NCBI RefSeq assembly: GCF_033115175.1
Contig: NC_084850.1
Coordinates: forward strand, 110,343,939-110,407,938
Direction of reading: 5' to 3'
Length of the DNA: 64,000 bases
Source: Lepus europaeus
Taxonomy: Eukaryota; Chordata; Mammalia; Lagomorpha; Leporidae
Position numbers and translations under genes: made by a program
Shown here: piece by piece, positions 48,451 to 61,835 of the stretch
Layout of the letters: each line of letters starts with the position of its first letter
Position numbering within the stretch: position 1 is the first letter of the stretch
The notes under the pieces: model-generated
The model's database searches: none
The model's input: the letters and a program-made list of their open reading frames with translations, nothing else
What the model was told of the DNA's origin: nothing

Positions 48451-51394
48451 CACTAACATACTCCATTGACCCCAGGGATGCTCATGAGCAGCAATTATAT
48501 TCTTTACCTATACACTTGGGAAAGCTAAGATTATATTTTGTGTTTTAAGATGGTTAAAACCTATAGCCAAGTCATCGATTTCAAGTTTCTGGAGCCAGGT
48601 CCAGAGCCTAGATTTCACAAAACTATAGCTCCTATGAGGAATTTATTGGTAACCTTACAGTCAGAGTCTACAATATGGGCTGTCTTAACAGATCACAGAT
48701 GCTTTTGAAGGTATGGGCTACGGAAAGTCAGAAATTCCAGCTCCAGCTGTAGGTACATCACAGGCTCTCCATGTGTGTAATAAAACAACCGATCATTTCA
48801 CAGGAAATGGCTCCAGGCACTGTAAGTCCAGCAGACAATGCTTCCTTCTCCCAGCCATCTTAGTGTTGTAACCACCAGCTTGCATCACTCACATTATATA
48901 TCTGTGCCTTAGTTTGTTATCTATAAAGTGACGAGGCTGGGCCCAGTGATGGTATAGAGCTTGTATCTCTGAATTGCCCAGTTGTCCTCAGAGGGGCCAA
49001 GATCAAGCCCAACTGTTGGCCAGGATGCCACACACCTGGAGCTTGTGCTGCCTGGACTCTTGTCTCACCCTAAGGAAATTTACCTGGGGTTGCTCAAGCA
49101 GGTGGCTGGCTGGAGGCTGAATACTCCATGAAGAGGAGGAAACTGATCCATGGGGTGGCAACACTTTCTGAATTAAAAACAGAGTCTGAACATGATAGAG
49201 ATATTTGCAATAGGCCTATCACAGAAAATCAAAGCCATGCAGTTGCTAAAATCATAGTAAATATCACTTTATTAAGAGAGCCTTTTACTACTTGAATAAC
49301 TAAACCTATTCAAAGGAGACACGGGCAGGTCTGCCTTACACTTAATTCTATTATTCAACAAATAGAGTCACAAACATTTCCAAACGTGTTTCAGAGACTC
49401 TTGTCTATCCCACTGGGGAATGAGAAAGAATGGCCATCCCTGAATTGGCTTCTCATTTCCTTTATACAGCCCTAAAAGATTCTGGACTTTGAGGCTCCCA
49501 CACTTTAAAAAAACAAATCCCCAGAAAAAGGCCAGGAGAAAAATAATTAACTCCATGTTTATTAGTACGATGAGAAATGTGTCATTACATCAGGGAGGAA
49601 TGTTGAGCATAGCTTATTCCGGGCCTCTTGGCATCATCTTCTATTTATTAGCATTGCTGAGTTAGTCACGACAATATTTAAAGCAGGACTTGGGTTTTCA
49701 ATTTACACTAACAGAGAATGTCTCATCCCATCATAGTGTCTAGAACATGTTAGAGAAAGAAAAGAGTGCATGTAGCTCACACCTCTGGTTTTCATGATGA
49801 CCCAGATATATAAATAGATGTCATATAGGTGACTGCCTATTAAGAATTGAGGCCAGCAAAGCTACTTACCAGAAGATTTATGTACTTACAAGTCAGGGCC
49901 AGCTGTAGTGGCTAAAGTGACAGACGCCTAATGTTTGGGGGATTCCTTCTACACCACACCTCCCTCATGGATCCCCCAAGTTGATCTCACTTATATTTAA
50001 AATCTGCTGGCATGGTTTCCTGCACACAGTGGCCACATGAGTGCCAGGAGCACAATCTTAGTGCCACTAACAGGTGGTCAACCGCTGCTGAAGGAGGAGT
50101 TGTGGGGAGAAACTGCCTCCCTGGCTTCCATTCCTCACGTGATCAGTGCTGTGAAAAGATGTTAAATTCCGCACTCATAAGAAAATGCACTTTTCCAAAC
50201 AATCATGTCAGACTAAGCTTATAAACAAGAGTTACAACTACATTACTGAAAGTTGCCAAGAAGTTTCTGCTGAACACACACTTCCCCTGTCCTACATTGT
50301 TAATTGTGTACACCAAGGTTCTAAGAGTCCTGTGGGAGGGAAGAAAGGCCTTCACCTCCGTTGTATCCATCACAGGCTCAGCCACATGCTGTGCCTGATT
50401 TTCTGAGATAGAATGCCATTCAAACATTCTGTCCTAATGTCCAGGAAATCAGAATCACTGCTTGTCTGATTAGGAGTCTCAGTTTTTCATTTGAAAGAGG
50501 GTCACTGTGCCTATAGGACAATGCACCTCTGGAACCCAGAGTGGGAGCTCAATAAACACAGGAGGAATCTTAACAATGAAGCCGCCTTCAAAGCCAGCTC
50601 CCTTACAGGGGCTGAATCCCTGGGAGTTGCTGGGTGGGAAGGAACCTGGGTAAAGAAAGGTGAGGCTAAATCTCAACCTGTCACGGAGCAGCAAGCATCT
50701 CTTTCGTGATTGTGCTGTTGAACAGATCTGCCTTTTGTAGCGTTCTATTACTTTTCAAAAGGGGGAATTTTCTTTGCCTACATTTGATATAGGATTATCA
50801 TCTTTAAAATACCCAAACACAAACCATAGTCATGATATGCACATGATATGTACATGAGTGCAGTGAACAGGAAGAAGTGAGCACTCCAACAGTGAAGCAC
50901 TCGTGGAAGTCTCATGCTCCATGTGGCTGTGTGTTGATGGGCTTGGGTGGTTTGCGGAATTCATGCCTCCTTTGAAGTGAAACTGGAGCTCAGGGAACCT
51001 AACGTCAGAAAAGGGTCTTCTATTAAATGATGAAAAACCTGGGGAAGAAGGCATGCATGCAGTTTCTCAAATAAACCGTGTATATCATTCTCAAAAGTGA
51101 AGTGAGCTTCTCCTTTTATTGCTCTGAGAACTTTCTCCTGAGATGATTTAAGGAAAAATAAATATTTTAAAAAATCTATTGGTGTTTAGGTGATTTAATT
51201 AACTTTCCTCTCAACATCTGCATATCTGCACCGCACACGTGATATTGCCACCAAATAAGATACAAAGGGAAAATTCAGATATTTAATATTGATGGGGTAC
51301 TATGAGTGAAACAATTAACTTTAAGGAAAGGTGCTCTCAGCATAAGAAAAACAAAAACACCACATCACTTCAGTCACATATAGGGGACACTTCA

Positions 51395-52030
51395 CCATCT
51401 CTACCACTGCCTCCCTGGCACATGTCCCAGTGTCTCCCTGCCTCCACCTTTGTCCCCAGGCCCTAGTCTCAACACAGCAATCAGGTGACCCTGGTGAAAC
51501 CTGAGTCCAATTACATCACTCTCCTGCTCAAAGCCCCTTCCACAGAGTTCTGCCTTGGAGAAGAGGCCAACATTGTTGCCCTGGCCTGCAAGGCTGTACT
51601 TGACCTGCGGCTGGTCCCTTTGATGTGGCCTCCAGTGAATGGCTTGCCCCTTTCCTTCCCTGCTACAGCCTCACTGGCCTCTTTGCTGCCCCTCAGACAC
51701 TCCTGGCATGCTCCAGCCTCAGGCACTTGGCACTGCGCTCCCCTGTACCTGGAATTCCTAGAGCACTCATTTCTCCAGGTCTCTGTGCACCAGTGAGCCT
51801 TTCCCTGATGACCCTATTTAAAATTAGAACCCTGCCCTCCAGCAGGACTCTTGCTGTATTTTTCTCTACTAAGGATCTTCACACACTATTAATTTACTTG
51901 CTTATCTGTCTCCCAAAAATGAATGTAAGTTCCACAAGGGCAAATTTTTGTCTTAATCATTGGTGCAACTCTAGGGTCAAGACAAAAATGCCGTTTCATA
52001 GCAGGTTATCAGTAAATATTCATTTAATGA
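51395..52030 (+). mobile_element. LINE2 (L2) 3' region relic
   Basis: AATTACATCACTCTCCTGCTC, CCTTTCCTTCCCTGCTACAG, CACTTGGCACTGCGC, CCTGATGACCC and AATGTAAGTTCCACAAGGGC occur in L2 order. It contains open frames but is non-functional. Confidence 0.85.
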
Positions 52031-52399
52031 TGGGATACAAGATGACAGGAAGATGAGTGCAAGGGAGCTTGGAAGCTGTGAGCTCTTATCTTTCCTAGCA
52101 TTGCAGGCAAGAGGTCAAATAGTGACCTTGCCACTGTAAGACCCAGGCAGTTGCACTCAGGTAAAAACCTGCTCTTTGGCCAGTTCCCTTCTAAACCAGC
52201 ACACTGCTTCGCGGATGTCTGCTTTTGGCCACAAGGGGGCCTAGACCAGAAAGCATGGCAATGGTTCCTTCTAATCTATCACCACTAATGGAAAAGTGAA
52301 TCAAAGCTCTAACATCTTGTAACTCCATGAGATCTGTAATGGAAGGTTAGGAGCGGAGAGAAGGAACCGTGTTTATACCAGTAAGATTACTCTCCCTCT

Positions 52400-52550
52400 T
52401 GAAAAATGTATAACCAGGGGACTTACTTCATGCTATGTACTATGCTGAGTGCTTTAATGCTTCATTGGGCTCAGTCTTCCCAAGGATCCTATGAAACTTG
52501 CCTGAAGTCACTACCACTAAGTGGCAAAACAAGTACTCAAAGCGCTGGCC
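52400..52550. mobile_element. MIR/L2 remnant
   Basis: ACTTACTTCATGCTATGTACTATGCTGAGTGCTTTAATG-type layout (visible: GTACTATGCTGAGTGCTTTA), then a CCTGAAGTCACTACCACTAAGTGG-like part. Confidence 0.5.
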
Positions 52551-53309
52551 CACAACCATTGTCTTCCCCTAATGTCCTCCTTCCTTAGCCTGTGTCCAGA
52601 AGGTCCTTTCTCCCCAATCCTCTACTCCTAACTCTTCCGTACAAAGAGCTCAGGAACTAATTCTTTCCACCCTGGCACTGATTTGTCCCTGAAACAACCC
52701 TGAGAATTTAGCAGCCACACTTACAAAATAAAATCTGCAGGCAAGGTCCCTGATTCATTTATTTAATAGGCAGTCTGCTATTTCCCCCTTTCAAGCATGC
52801 AAATGTATAGAAATGGAAACATATTCCTCTCCAAGCTCCAGTTCGATCCTTTAAAGACAGAATGAGGAATAAACATCCCTATGTATGTGTTGGGATCAAC
52901 CAGAAATGCTAAACATTACAAAGACCAGGCAAAAATCTTCAGGAGGACCGCTGGGAAGAATCCCTAAAGCCTGAAATACATACAGAAAGCCATAGTGCCT
53001 TCAGTATTGTTTTTACATCAAATACATTTTACAGCGAACAAGATTCAGAAACTAAAGTATTCTGGCTTGGGCACTGAGAAGAAAAACAAGAGGCCACAAC
53101 TGAAATATGTATAAGGAGGGCCCACTTTGAAGCCATGGAATCATTTGACTTTCAAAGTAGCTCCGATCCAAAGCGATGGGCTGAGTCACTAGCTAAAGCA
53201 GCCATGTTGTATCTGCTCGTCCCACGGCCTGCAGGAGGACTTTCCAGTCACTGCTCAACAACTAAGGGCACAGTCTGGAAATACAGTTAACTGTGTGCTT
53301 GATAAATGA

Positions 53310-53450
53310 CATTCACTGAGCAGCGCTGTGCTCCTTACAAACTTTATCACATTTACTCGCAATCTCTGTTTTGCAGGTTTTCAAAGGTTCAGCAACTTCC
53401 TCAAAGTTGCTGAATAAGCAGTCCAGGCCAAAGTCAAACCCATTTCTGTC
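53310..53450. mobile_element. MIR remnant
   Basis: CACTGAGCAGCGCTGTGCTC followed by CAACTTCCTCAAAGTTGCTG and AAGTCAAACCC fits a decayed MIR. Confidence 0.5.
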
Positions 53451-56400
53451 CAACTTGAAGGTAGTTTTCCCAGCCACTGGGATATTCCGCCTTCTGTGGC
53501 CGTGTAAGCCAAAGTGGGCAGGGCCTTGGGCTAAGTTCCGCTTTGTCCAATATCACCCAATCATCAACCCTCTCCTGTAGAAAGGCAAATGCTTTAAAGA
53601 GAAGTGTGGTTTTCTTTACATGGCCCGCTGGCTTTCTAAGAGAAAGCTATGAGGAAGCTAACACTCTGAACCAATGCCCACCATTTTCTCGGGCACTGGC
53701 AACACCCAGGAAACATGGAAAAGGACAGGGTAGGAAGAGATGGACTGTACCAACTGGCCCTCCTCCCTCTGCCTTTCCTGGAACAAGCCTCCTGTCTCTC
53801 CTACCGAGCATGCTCCAACTGATGGACTGGGCTATGTTCCAGCAGATTATTTACACATTACTTGTTTGGAACTCAAACAGCATTTTCTTTGGGAAACAGT
53901 GTTATACGTGGTGGCTATGTTTCTAGGCCAGTCTTCGAAAGTCTATATTTAAGTCAGTATTAGGGAAAGTTATAGGGAAACAGATTTTGGCTCAATATGA
54001 AGAAGAAATATCTAATAATAGACTCCATTGCCCAAAATGGAGTAGGTTCCCTTGGGAGGTGTTAGAACAGAAGGTAAACAGTGTGGGCATCCCCACACTG
54101 GCTCTAGAAGGGACCACAGGACGGAAGTCTTACAGAGAGGAAGGGCTGAGCTGCACCAGTTCTCAAAAGCTGCTCTTGTTCTGAATATTATCCCGCAAGC
54201 CTTGGGATTTTCCTAGCCAATTATCTCCCTGGATTTTCACACATGGATGGATAGGAGATTGAGCAACACAGGAACTAGGGAAACCATTTTCTCAGACCCT
54301 GAGTTTCATTTCCTTTCATCTTCAAAAGAAAATGATAGGCCACATAAGTCTATCACATGAAGAGCATCAGAAATACTTGTTCAATATAATCAGGTTGCAA
54401 CTGAAACAAGCTGTGTTCTTTAAAAGGGGCTATAGCACTTGGAGGAGCACTTGCCTTATTATTTCAGTTTCTCTGTCTCCCCTAAGCAAATGTTCTCTCT
54501 GCTCTTTCTCAGCTAGAGTCAGGAATCTGACTAACTGTAAAAACCAGGGAAGCTGATAAAATTCTAAAAACCATAGAGCCAACCTTCATACTTTTGGCAT
54601 ATAGACAAGGATTCCATCAGAAACCTGAAGTACACGGTGGAACTGAAAGGAGAAAGTGTCTGTGGGTAATGGCCTAGTGTACCAGAGATCTACTCCCATA
54701 AAATAATTCCATAGCACCTAAGATGGTTATGGGGGCCAATACAACTCCTCTCTTTAGCCCTGGGGTACCAGTGATGGAGCCTGCTCCCGCACGACGTGTG
54801 CTGGTTCTCTCTTATTTAGCTCTCTTGCCATGGCTGCCAAACTAGGTCCGACCTGTCCTTCAAAGCGAAAATCTCCTTTCAACCAAGAGGTCTTTTCTTA
54901 TACTCAGGGACAATCATCATTTCATCCCCCTTTGAAAATGCTTAGGAGTTCCCACATATCTCTTGGGAGTGGCATTTTGCCTGGCATTCTAAGGCTTTTG
55001 TGAATACCTTATCTGCACACCAGTCACCAGCTCCCCTAAAATATTTAAGTCCATCCTAGAATTTTAAAAATATATATATACATGTGTGAGTATGTGTGAG
55101 TGTGTGTGTATGTCCATATATCTCCTGCAGCCTTGAGTGTTGACATTTGATAAAGAAACATACTCAGAAAGAACACTTTGCCTGTAAGGAGTGCTCATCT
55201 AGGACACACACCCAGGGCTGTCCACTTTGGTGCTAAGAGTGCTTGGGATGGGAGAGGGGAGTCAGGGAGCCTGATATAAAAGGCTAGAGAGAGACAGCAC
55301 TGAAGTGTGGCACCGATATTAAAAGCTGTCGCATTACTTTCACGTTGTGCTTACAAGCAAACGTGACTGCTGTGGTCTTAGGCACGTTAGAAGTTCAGAA
55401 AAGTGCAGCTTGGTAAACCGGTCCCTTCAGCTAGAGGTTACTGATGTCAAGTCTCCTCTTCCCCAAATGTCATCATTAGCAATTTATTTTAGAAAGCTAG
55501 GCTAAAAGTAGAACTTTTTCCTCTCTGGCACTGACAGCTTAAAGTGACTAGGCCACCGATCACTCTTTAAAGGAGCGTTCAAGGGGCTAAGTTCTTCCTG
55601 TATTCCACATAAGTTCATGATCAAGGTCATGCTTTCTTGGGTACAAGGCAGCCTCTAAATCTTACCTTAGGCTCATACTACTCAAAGCCAAGAGCCATGC
55701 AATGCACTGGCACACACTGTGAGTGATTGTGACCATGGGACTGCATCTACTTGCGTGTAGGGTAGACCAGCAGGCACCAAGGATGTGTTCAGATCTCTGA
55801 GATCAATGGGTACTATTTTTGCTAAAACATTCTCGCAGCTCAGTTTCAAAGGGGAGGGGTTTCCTGGGGCCCAGGGACATCTTGTGGGGAAGCACAAACA
55901 GCTGGGAACTCCAAGGACAGGAACCAGGGGGAGCTCTCCTTGCCCTCTGGGATGTGCCTTCCTTGCACATCCGCCACATTGGTCTCTCTCCGTGCAGACT
56001 GGCTCTCTCTGCAGTGACAAAAGCCTCTTTGTTAATGTGCCTCCCAAATCAAACCTCCACCAGAGACTGATGAGCCTTCGGATACTCATTTCAAACTCAC
56101 GGAAGAGAGAATCTGAGGGGCCCATCTCAGGTCAGGTGACCTCTCTGATGCCACCAGCTGCGAAGGGGGCAAGGCCATGTCCCAGCACTATCAAAGCAGA
56201 TGCTCAGAAAAAGCTGAGAGCAGGGCAACCCCGATGAGCATGCTGTCACGGAGAGACCCAGCTATCCCTTTCCTCCTGGAATAAAGGCTACAGAGGGTGA
56301 AGCCGTCTATGCAGTCAGCCTGACTTGAAACACTCTGCAACCTGGGCAGTTCCAGACCATGCTGGTGGCTGGCTGACTTGTTCCCAGTTAGAATCCTTTG

Positions 56401-57229
56401 CTCAGAAGAGGTGCTAGAGAAACCTCAGTTAGGCAGCCAGGAGCGGAACCCCGGATACCAAACCAGTGTGGCAGCAGTGAGGGTGCAGAACTGGTGTCTT
56501 CCCAGAGGAAGCCAGACCTTTCCCTCAGCTCCTCCCCAAAACATGGCTCAGGCCCTCGATCACACATGAGGCTCCATGCCAAGTGATCTGAGTAAATGAC
56601 AACACTATCCTGGGGAAACTGGCTTTTTGCTGAACCCACTAAGCTCCCTGGATCATACAAAGCAGCTCTCTCTTCAATGATCTAATGGTGTGGATGCGAT
56701 CCGTTGGACATCTTCCCACCTGCACTGAGCTCTCATCATGTGTGGCTACAGCGCTAACCCCTGCAGAAGTGTGAGCTCAGCCCACAGGACAGTGGCTAGC
56801 ACTGTGCCAGCAAGGGCTCCTCCCACCTAAGAATGAGGGCATGGCTGGCGGGAGAGAAAGGGGTAAATGTGGAGAATAAAGTAGAGGGTGAGGTGCCGCA
56901 CCATGTCATAATCTTCCAACATTTTCATTTGCAGAGTAGAAAGAACCTGACGACCAAGCACACAGGAAACAAGGGAGATGCTTTATCTGACAGGAATAAC
57001 TTAATACTGGCATCTGTTCACTCCTAAGTCTAGTTAAAAATGCAAATGCTTAAGAAATCCTAAGACTAACTGTCCACGGAGGGGCAAAGACTGACAGGAG
57101 AGGGCACAGCGGCTGCTGGCGACTAACTTTATCTTCTTCAGGGTACGCTGGGAGGAAGGACTTCAAAATACAAGCAGAAAATGATGAGCAAAGAAAGGTA
57201 ATTACATAATCCTTAGGGACAACAGGAGG

Positions 57230-57400
57230 GGGAAATGGCTCTTGAATTTTATGCAACAAATAAAAGGTGCTTTACAGTTTATAAAGTATTGTCATAAATA
57301 AAATTCCATTTAGTGTGCAGAATCCCCACGAGACCCACATAATCAACAAGCCCAGTTGCAAGATGAGGAAGCAGCTTCAGAGAAAATGAAGTACTTCCCC
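57230..57400. mobile_element. MIR remnant
   Basis: GGTGCTTTACAGTTTATAAAG, ACGAGACCCACATAATC and TTGCAAGATGAGGAAGCAGC fit a MIR/L2 3' sequence in reverse. Confidence 0.55.
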
Positions 57401-58440
57401 ATCCCACAGTCTGTAAGGAACCAAGACAACAAAAACCCCATGTCTTCACTAACAGGCCATGGGAACTTTCATCAGCTAGCTTTCCTAGTAACTTGGTTCA
57501 ACTCATTTTACTTTGTGTCTCTGACTTGTACACAGCGTAGTTCTCCAAACTAAAGTCCCTTGGAAAATGAGTTTCTTAACAACATCATCCACACAGGCAG
57601 GAATCAGAGGTGACAACTGACCAGAACCATAGGATCCTTCTGTGTCTAACATACGGTATCCCAGGCTCTTCTCTCATCAAATCCTGAGAATAAAGACTGA
57701 AAATCAAAGCATGAAGCTGAAGTGTACTATATTAATTAATGGGGTCACAATCATGTTACCTGGAGGGCTGTAGTTTCAATCTGTCTTGAAATTTCAAGCA
57801 TGACAATCATGTCATCTCAATAGCATGCATTCAACATGCATATTTTCTCCTCCAGTGGATACCTCCTTGTCACTACATTTCATGGTTTTCAAGTTGAGTC
57901 ATCTCAAAGATACTAGCAGCACTGTTCTAAGCAGAACACTAGGGAATTCAAGCGCTCACCTCAGCGAAGCGCCATGAACTGAGATAACTTGCTCTCTCAT
58001 AGCCAACCAATCTGTGGCAACATGAAGACACAAATATCCGAGAAGTAAAGATAAAAGCAATGAAGTTCTGTGACTGCACCTGTGCTTGCTCGCATTCTCT
58101 CTTAAAGGTAGAAATTTAAAAATTAAACAATATTCCCCAATTCTATTGCTTTAACACGATTTTTGAAATCGGGAGACATTCCATTCCACATGAATGCATA
58201 CTTGTATAATTACAGCATATAAACCACACATCATTATGCATTTGAACTGCACGGTAATTAGAGCTGCTTAGCTTTTAAATTTCTACCCTTTTTTAGCAAG
58301 CATAGAACAGCTCATGCCCTCCTTTATGGTTATTTGGAATTTCAAAAGCTCTTTCAAGTAATGGTAATTGTGAACACTTTCTCCAACTACACCCACAACC
58401 TCCCTTTGGTTTTTGACATGCCCTCTTATGAATCCCTGTT

Positions 58441-58780
58441 TGGGGGGCCAATGTTCTAGCACAGTGGGTTAAGCCACTGTTGGCAACACGGGCATCTCAT
58501 ATCAGAGTACCGACTCAAGGTCCCAGCCGCTCTGCTTTCCATCCAGCTTCCTGCTAATGTGTCTAGGAAGGCAGCACATGATGGCTCAAGTACTTGGGCA
58601 TCTGCCACCCATGTGGGAGACCTGGATGGGGTCTCAGTCTCCTGGCCTCAGTTTGTTCACACCTGGCTGTTGTGGCCATTTATGGAATAAACCAGTGAAT
58701 AGAAGATCGATTGATTGATCGATCTTGCTCTCTCTGTCACTCTGCCTTTGAAATAAATAAATAAATAATCTTTTTCAAAA
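58441..58780 (+). mobile_element. CSINE
   Basis: Plus-strand copy ending in AAATAAATAAATAAATAATC. Duplication GAATCCCTGTT / GAACCCCTGTT at 58430-58440 and 58781-58791. Confidence 0.92.
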
Positions 58781-59637
58781 GAACCCCTGTTGTACATGCA
58801 CCCATCTCTGCCAATCTCTACACCCTAGTCCACAGCCACCTCAGGAAAAGAGTAAAAGTGAACTGCATCTTCTCAAACTTCCACAGCTACACATAGTAAG
58901 AGTTGTAGAGGCTGCCCTTCCCAACAAAATTGACTAACCAAAGCCATAGCCACATCACATCTACTACAAAATCCTGCAGTCTTTTCTTTGTTTAGTGAAG
59001 ATGCAAAAAACAAAAGTTATTATAGCAAAAGCTCTGTGATACTGGATCTCTACTCTCTGCCAGATCACTTTTTCCGAAGTTTTAATATCTTTACAGGTTT
59101 CATTATAAAGTACACCAACTATTAACTACTATTCTAAAGCTAGAGTTTTCAGTCTGTTCGACCAATGAAAGTCTGGAACCTACTAAGGCAGTAACATACT
59201 GCCAGGTGATTGACAGGCAGTACCGTAATTCAAGCATTAATTGGACAGGTACCAAAAATAACCCTATGCTTTCAGATTCTTCATATGTAGAGTGACTTTA
59301 TGATTTCACAGGGATGACAAGTGGTTTAAATAGGTCTAACCACAAAACTGTATATTTCTTATGTGTAAAATGTTGCAGGCTTTTTATTAAAAATCTCCTG
59401 GCTATTGTTCCAAAAAGAAAATAAATAAATAAATAAATAGGTCTAACACAATCAGTAGGTATTCAGGCTAGTAAGTAGGAAATAGTAAACAAAAGCTGTG
59501 GTTTCCAGTTGTTATTTTATTATTATTAACATTGTTATTAAGCACTTCCAAGTATTTCCACAGCTATGTGTGCCATGAACAATTTGTATTGCCTAGAATC
59601 CTTCCCTGTTTTGAATTGCTTCTTGGGCAATCAGACC

Positions 59638-59659
59638 TGTGTGTGTGTGTGTGTGTGTT
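59638..59659. repeat. (GT)n microsatellite
   Basis: About 11 GT units. Confidence 0.9.
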
Positions 59660-59694
59660 CCTGTGCCTGCGATGTGGAGACAGTCATGATCAAA

Positions 59695-59930
59695 TATCTA
59701 CCTGACAGGGTTGGTGTGAGGATTACATGAATTAATGTGTGCAAAGTACCTGGAATAACACCTGGTGCATGAGAAGTAGCGCATGGATGTCTTCCTCAAC
59801 ATCACCACGTACTCCAACCCCTACAATTTTACAAATGAGAATACTAAGGCCCAGACAAGCAAAAGAGCTGCCCAAGATGACACAGGGAGTGAGAAGCAGA
59901 GCCAGGACTAGAATCCAAGTCTCTCATCCA
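59695..59930. mobile_element. MIR/L2 remnants
   Basis: GGGTTGGTGTGAGGATTACATG (visible as GTGTGAGGATTACATGAATT), then a reverse-type part with ACAAATGAGAATACTAAGGC and AAGATGACACAGGGAG. Confidence 0.65.
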
Positions 59931-60860
59931 TATACACTTCTCCAAAATGCCATTCTTGAAGGCAACTTCTGAACAACTTCTCCAACAAGGAGGGGTAGAA
60001 GAGTATCTCTGAGGAATATGGGGAGATTTATCAGGACGGTTTATAGTGACATTTAATTTATTCTGGAATTCAAAAATAAAGGAAACATGAGAGGTATAAA
60101 TCAAAAGGGTCACTTGTTAACTGAAAAGCCAAACAATGATGATGACTTATGTTGATACCAGTGTGCCTTCTCCCCGTGTCCTATCAATGTCTGGTTACAT
60201 GAGCTTGACAAAGATTTAACGTCACAGAAGGCCACCAGGACAACAGTGCGACTGTTTCTTAAACTCAAGGTCAGCAACATAGCTAGTCTCAGCAAAACGT
60301 TCCCCCAAATGGGTGACTCCGAAGAATTTTAGCCTATCCATCACCCTGTTGAATCAAAGCCTCTCTGCTGTGCAGAGTTGACTGAGGTCAGCACGATTTA
60401 GGAAAAGGGGGGAAGTGTGGACTCTGCTAATTTTATCACACCCACTGGAGCCATCCATCTTACAGCAAGTGTAGCATTCACACAGTCAGAGTGAGAGTAA
60501 CACAGGGCACGGGTGGGATCCTGTGAACCTCAGGGAGCTACACTGGTGGTCTTTTATAGCAAACATACCAGCCTTCCCTCCACCTTCTCATTCATTACCA
60601 CCAAAGCAAAATGGGTCAAATTCCCAATTTTCACTCCTTAACTGAGGCTTAGTCCCCTGGAGACTGTTTCCATTCACCCCACCCCTCCCATGCTCAGCTT
60701 TCAATTCCAACAATTTATCATTCCTTGATCAAACTGGGGAAATTCTATTTCATTAAGGGCTAAACCTCAATTTCGTGTTTTAATATTAAGTTTTTTGGGC
60801 TGAGTCTTAGCAACCAACCACACTGCATTTTTATGACCTTTTCTGCTTTGTTTGCTTGGT

Positions 60861-61252
60861 TAAAAGATTTATTCATTTGAAAGGCAGAGGGAAAGGAAGA
60901 CAGAGGTGAGAAAGGGAGAGAGGAGGAGAGGGAAGGAGGGAAAGAGGGAGGGAAGGGGTGAGAGAGGGAGAGTGACAGGGAGGGAGGGGGGGGAGAGAGA
61001 GCTATTGAGATTCTGTTAGTTCACTTCCTGAATGTCTTTTACAACAAGGGCTGAGCCAGGCCAAAGCTGGGAGCCAGAAACTCCAATCTGGTCCCACACA
61101 TGGGTGCAGGAGCCCAAGTACTTGCCTTGCCAGGCACATTAGCTGGTAACTGGACTGGAAGTGGAGTACCTGGGAGTTGAACTGGCACTCCAGTATGACA
61201 TGTGGCCATCCCAAACGCCATCTTAATTCACCTGGGCCACAACACTTGCCTT
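60861..61252 (-). mobile_element. CSINE, old copy with expanded GA region
   Basis: Reverse copy whose GA-rich part has grown into a GGGAGAGAGG/GGAGGGA purine tract at about 60886-61003. Confidence 0.88.
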
Positions 61253-61609
61253 TATGCATACCTTTTATATTTGGACAATCATCCCCAACTCATAGTTTGC
61301 TCATACATTCTCCCCAACTTGAAAAGCACTCCTTCCCAACTATCAATATTCCATCTATCCTTTAAAGCCCAAGTTGGGTTATGGTCCCCCAGGACTCAAA
61401 TCCCCTACCCCCAAATCTGATGATGCAACAATACCCAATCAGCTGCCACCGGTTTTCTCAACCCATCATGACACTTTGCGCCTTTTTTCATCGTCTGCCT
61501 GGATGTTTTAAAAGCCTTGCTAGGAGATTCAGTGTGCACCTTTCCTTATCCTAACCTATCCTCTTCCAGCAGAGATTCCCTCTCCTTCTAGACTGTTCTT
61601 CACTATTAC

Positions 61610-61835
61610 CATCATACGATGTATAAAGCAGGGCCATGGGCCAAGGACTCTTCTAAGTGTGTGGCAATTATCAACTCTTATAGCAACACTACCACCCATG
61701 ATGTAGGTCTTATTGCTACTCCCCATTGGACAGATGGGAAATGGAGGTATGGTATGGTTAAATAAACTTCCCAACACCACGTGATCTGAACCCAAGCAGC
61801 ATCATTCCAGTCTGCACTTTTAACCACTTCCCTCC
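61610..61835. mobile_element. MIR remnant
   Basis: GGCCAAGGACTCTTCTAAGTG, CCCATTGGACAGATGGGAAA and CACGTGATCTGAACCCAAGC fit a MIR in order. Confidence 0.6.

Noticed and set aside
48930-49190. Segment that looks like a diverged SINE (GGGCCCAGTGATGGTATAGAGC)
   Set aside because: No B box, CATATGGG block or A-rich tail; could not be assigned.
49893-49980. Possible truncated CSINE head (GGGCCAGCTGTAGTGGCTAAAG)
   Set aside because: Only the first 25 or so bases resemble the SINE, and the rest does not follow the consensus order.
51485-52056. Frames of 103 and 143 codons on the plus strand
   Set aside because: They fall in a LINE2 3' region relic.
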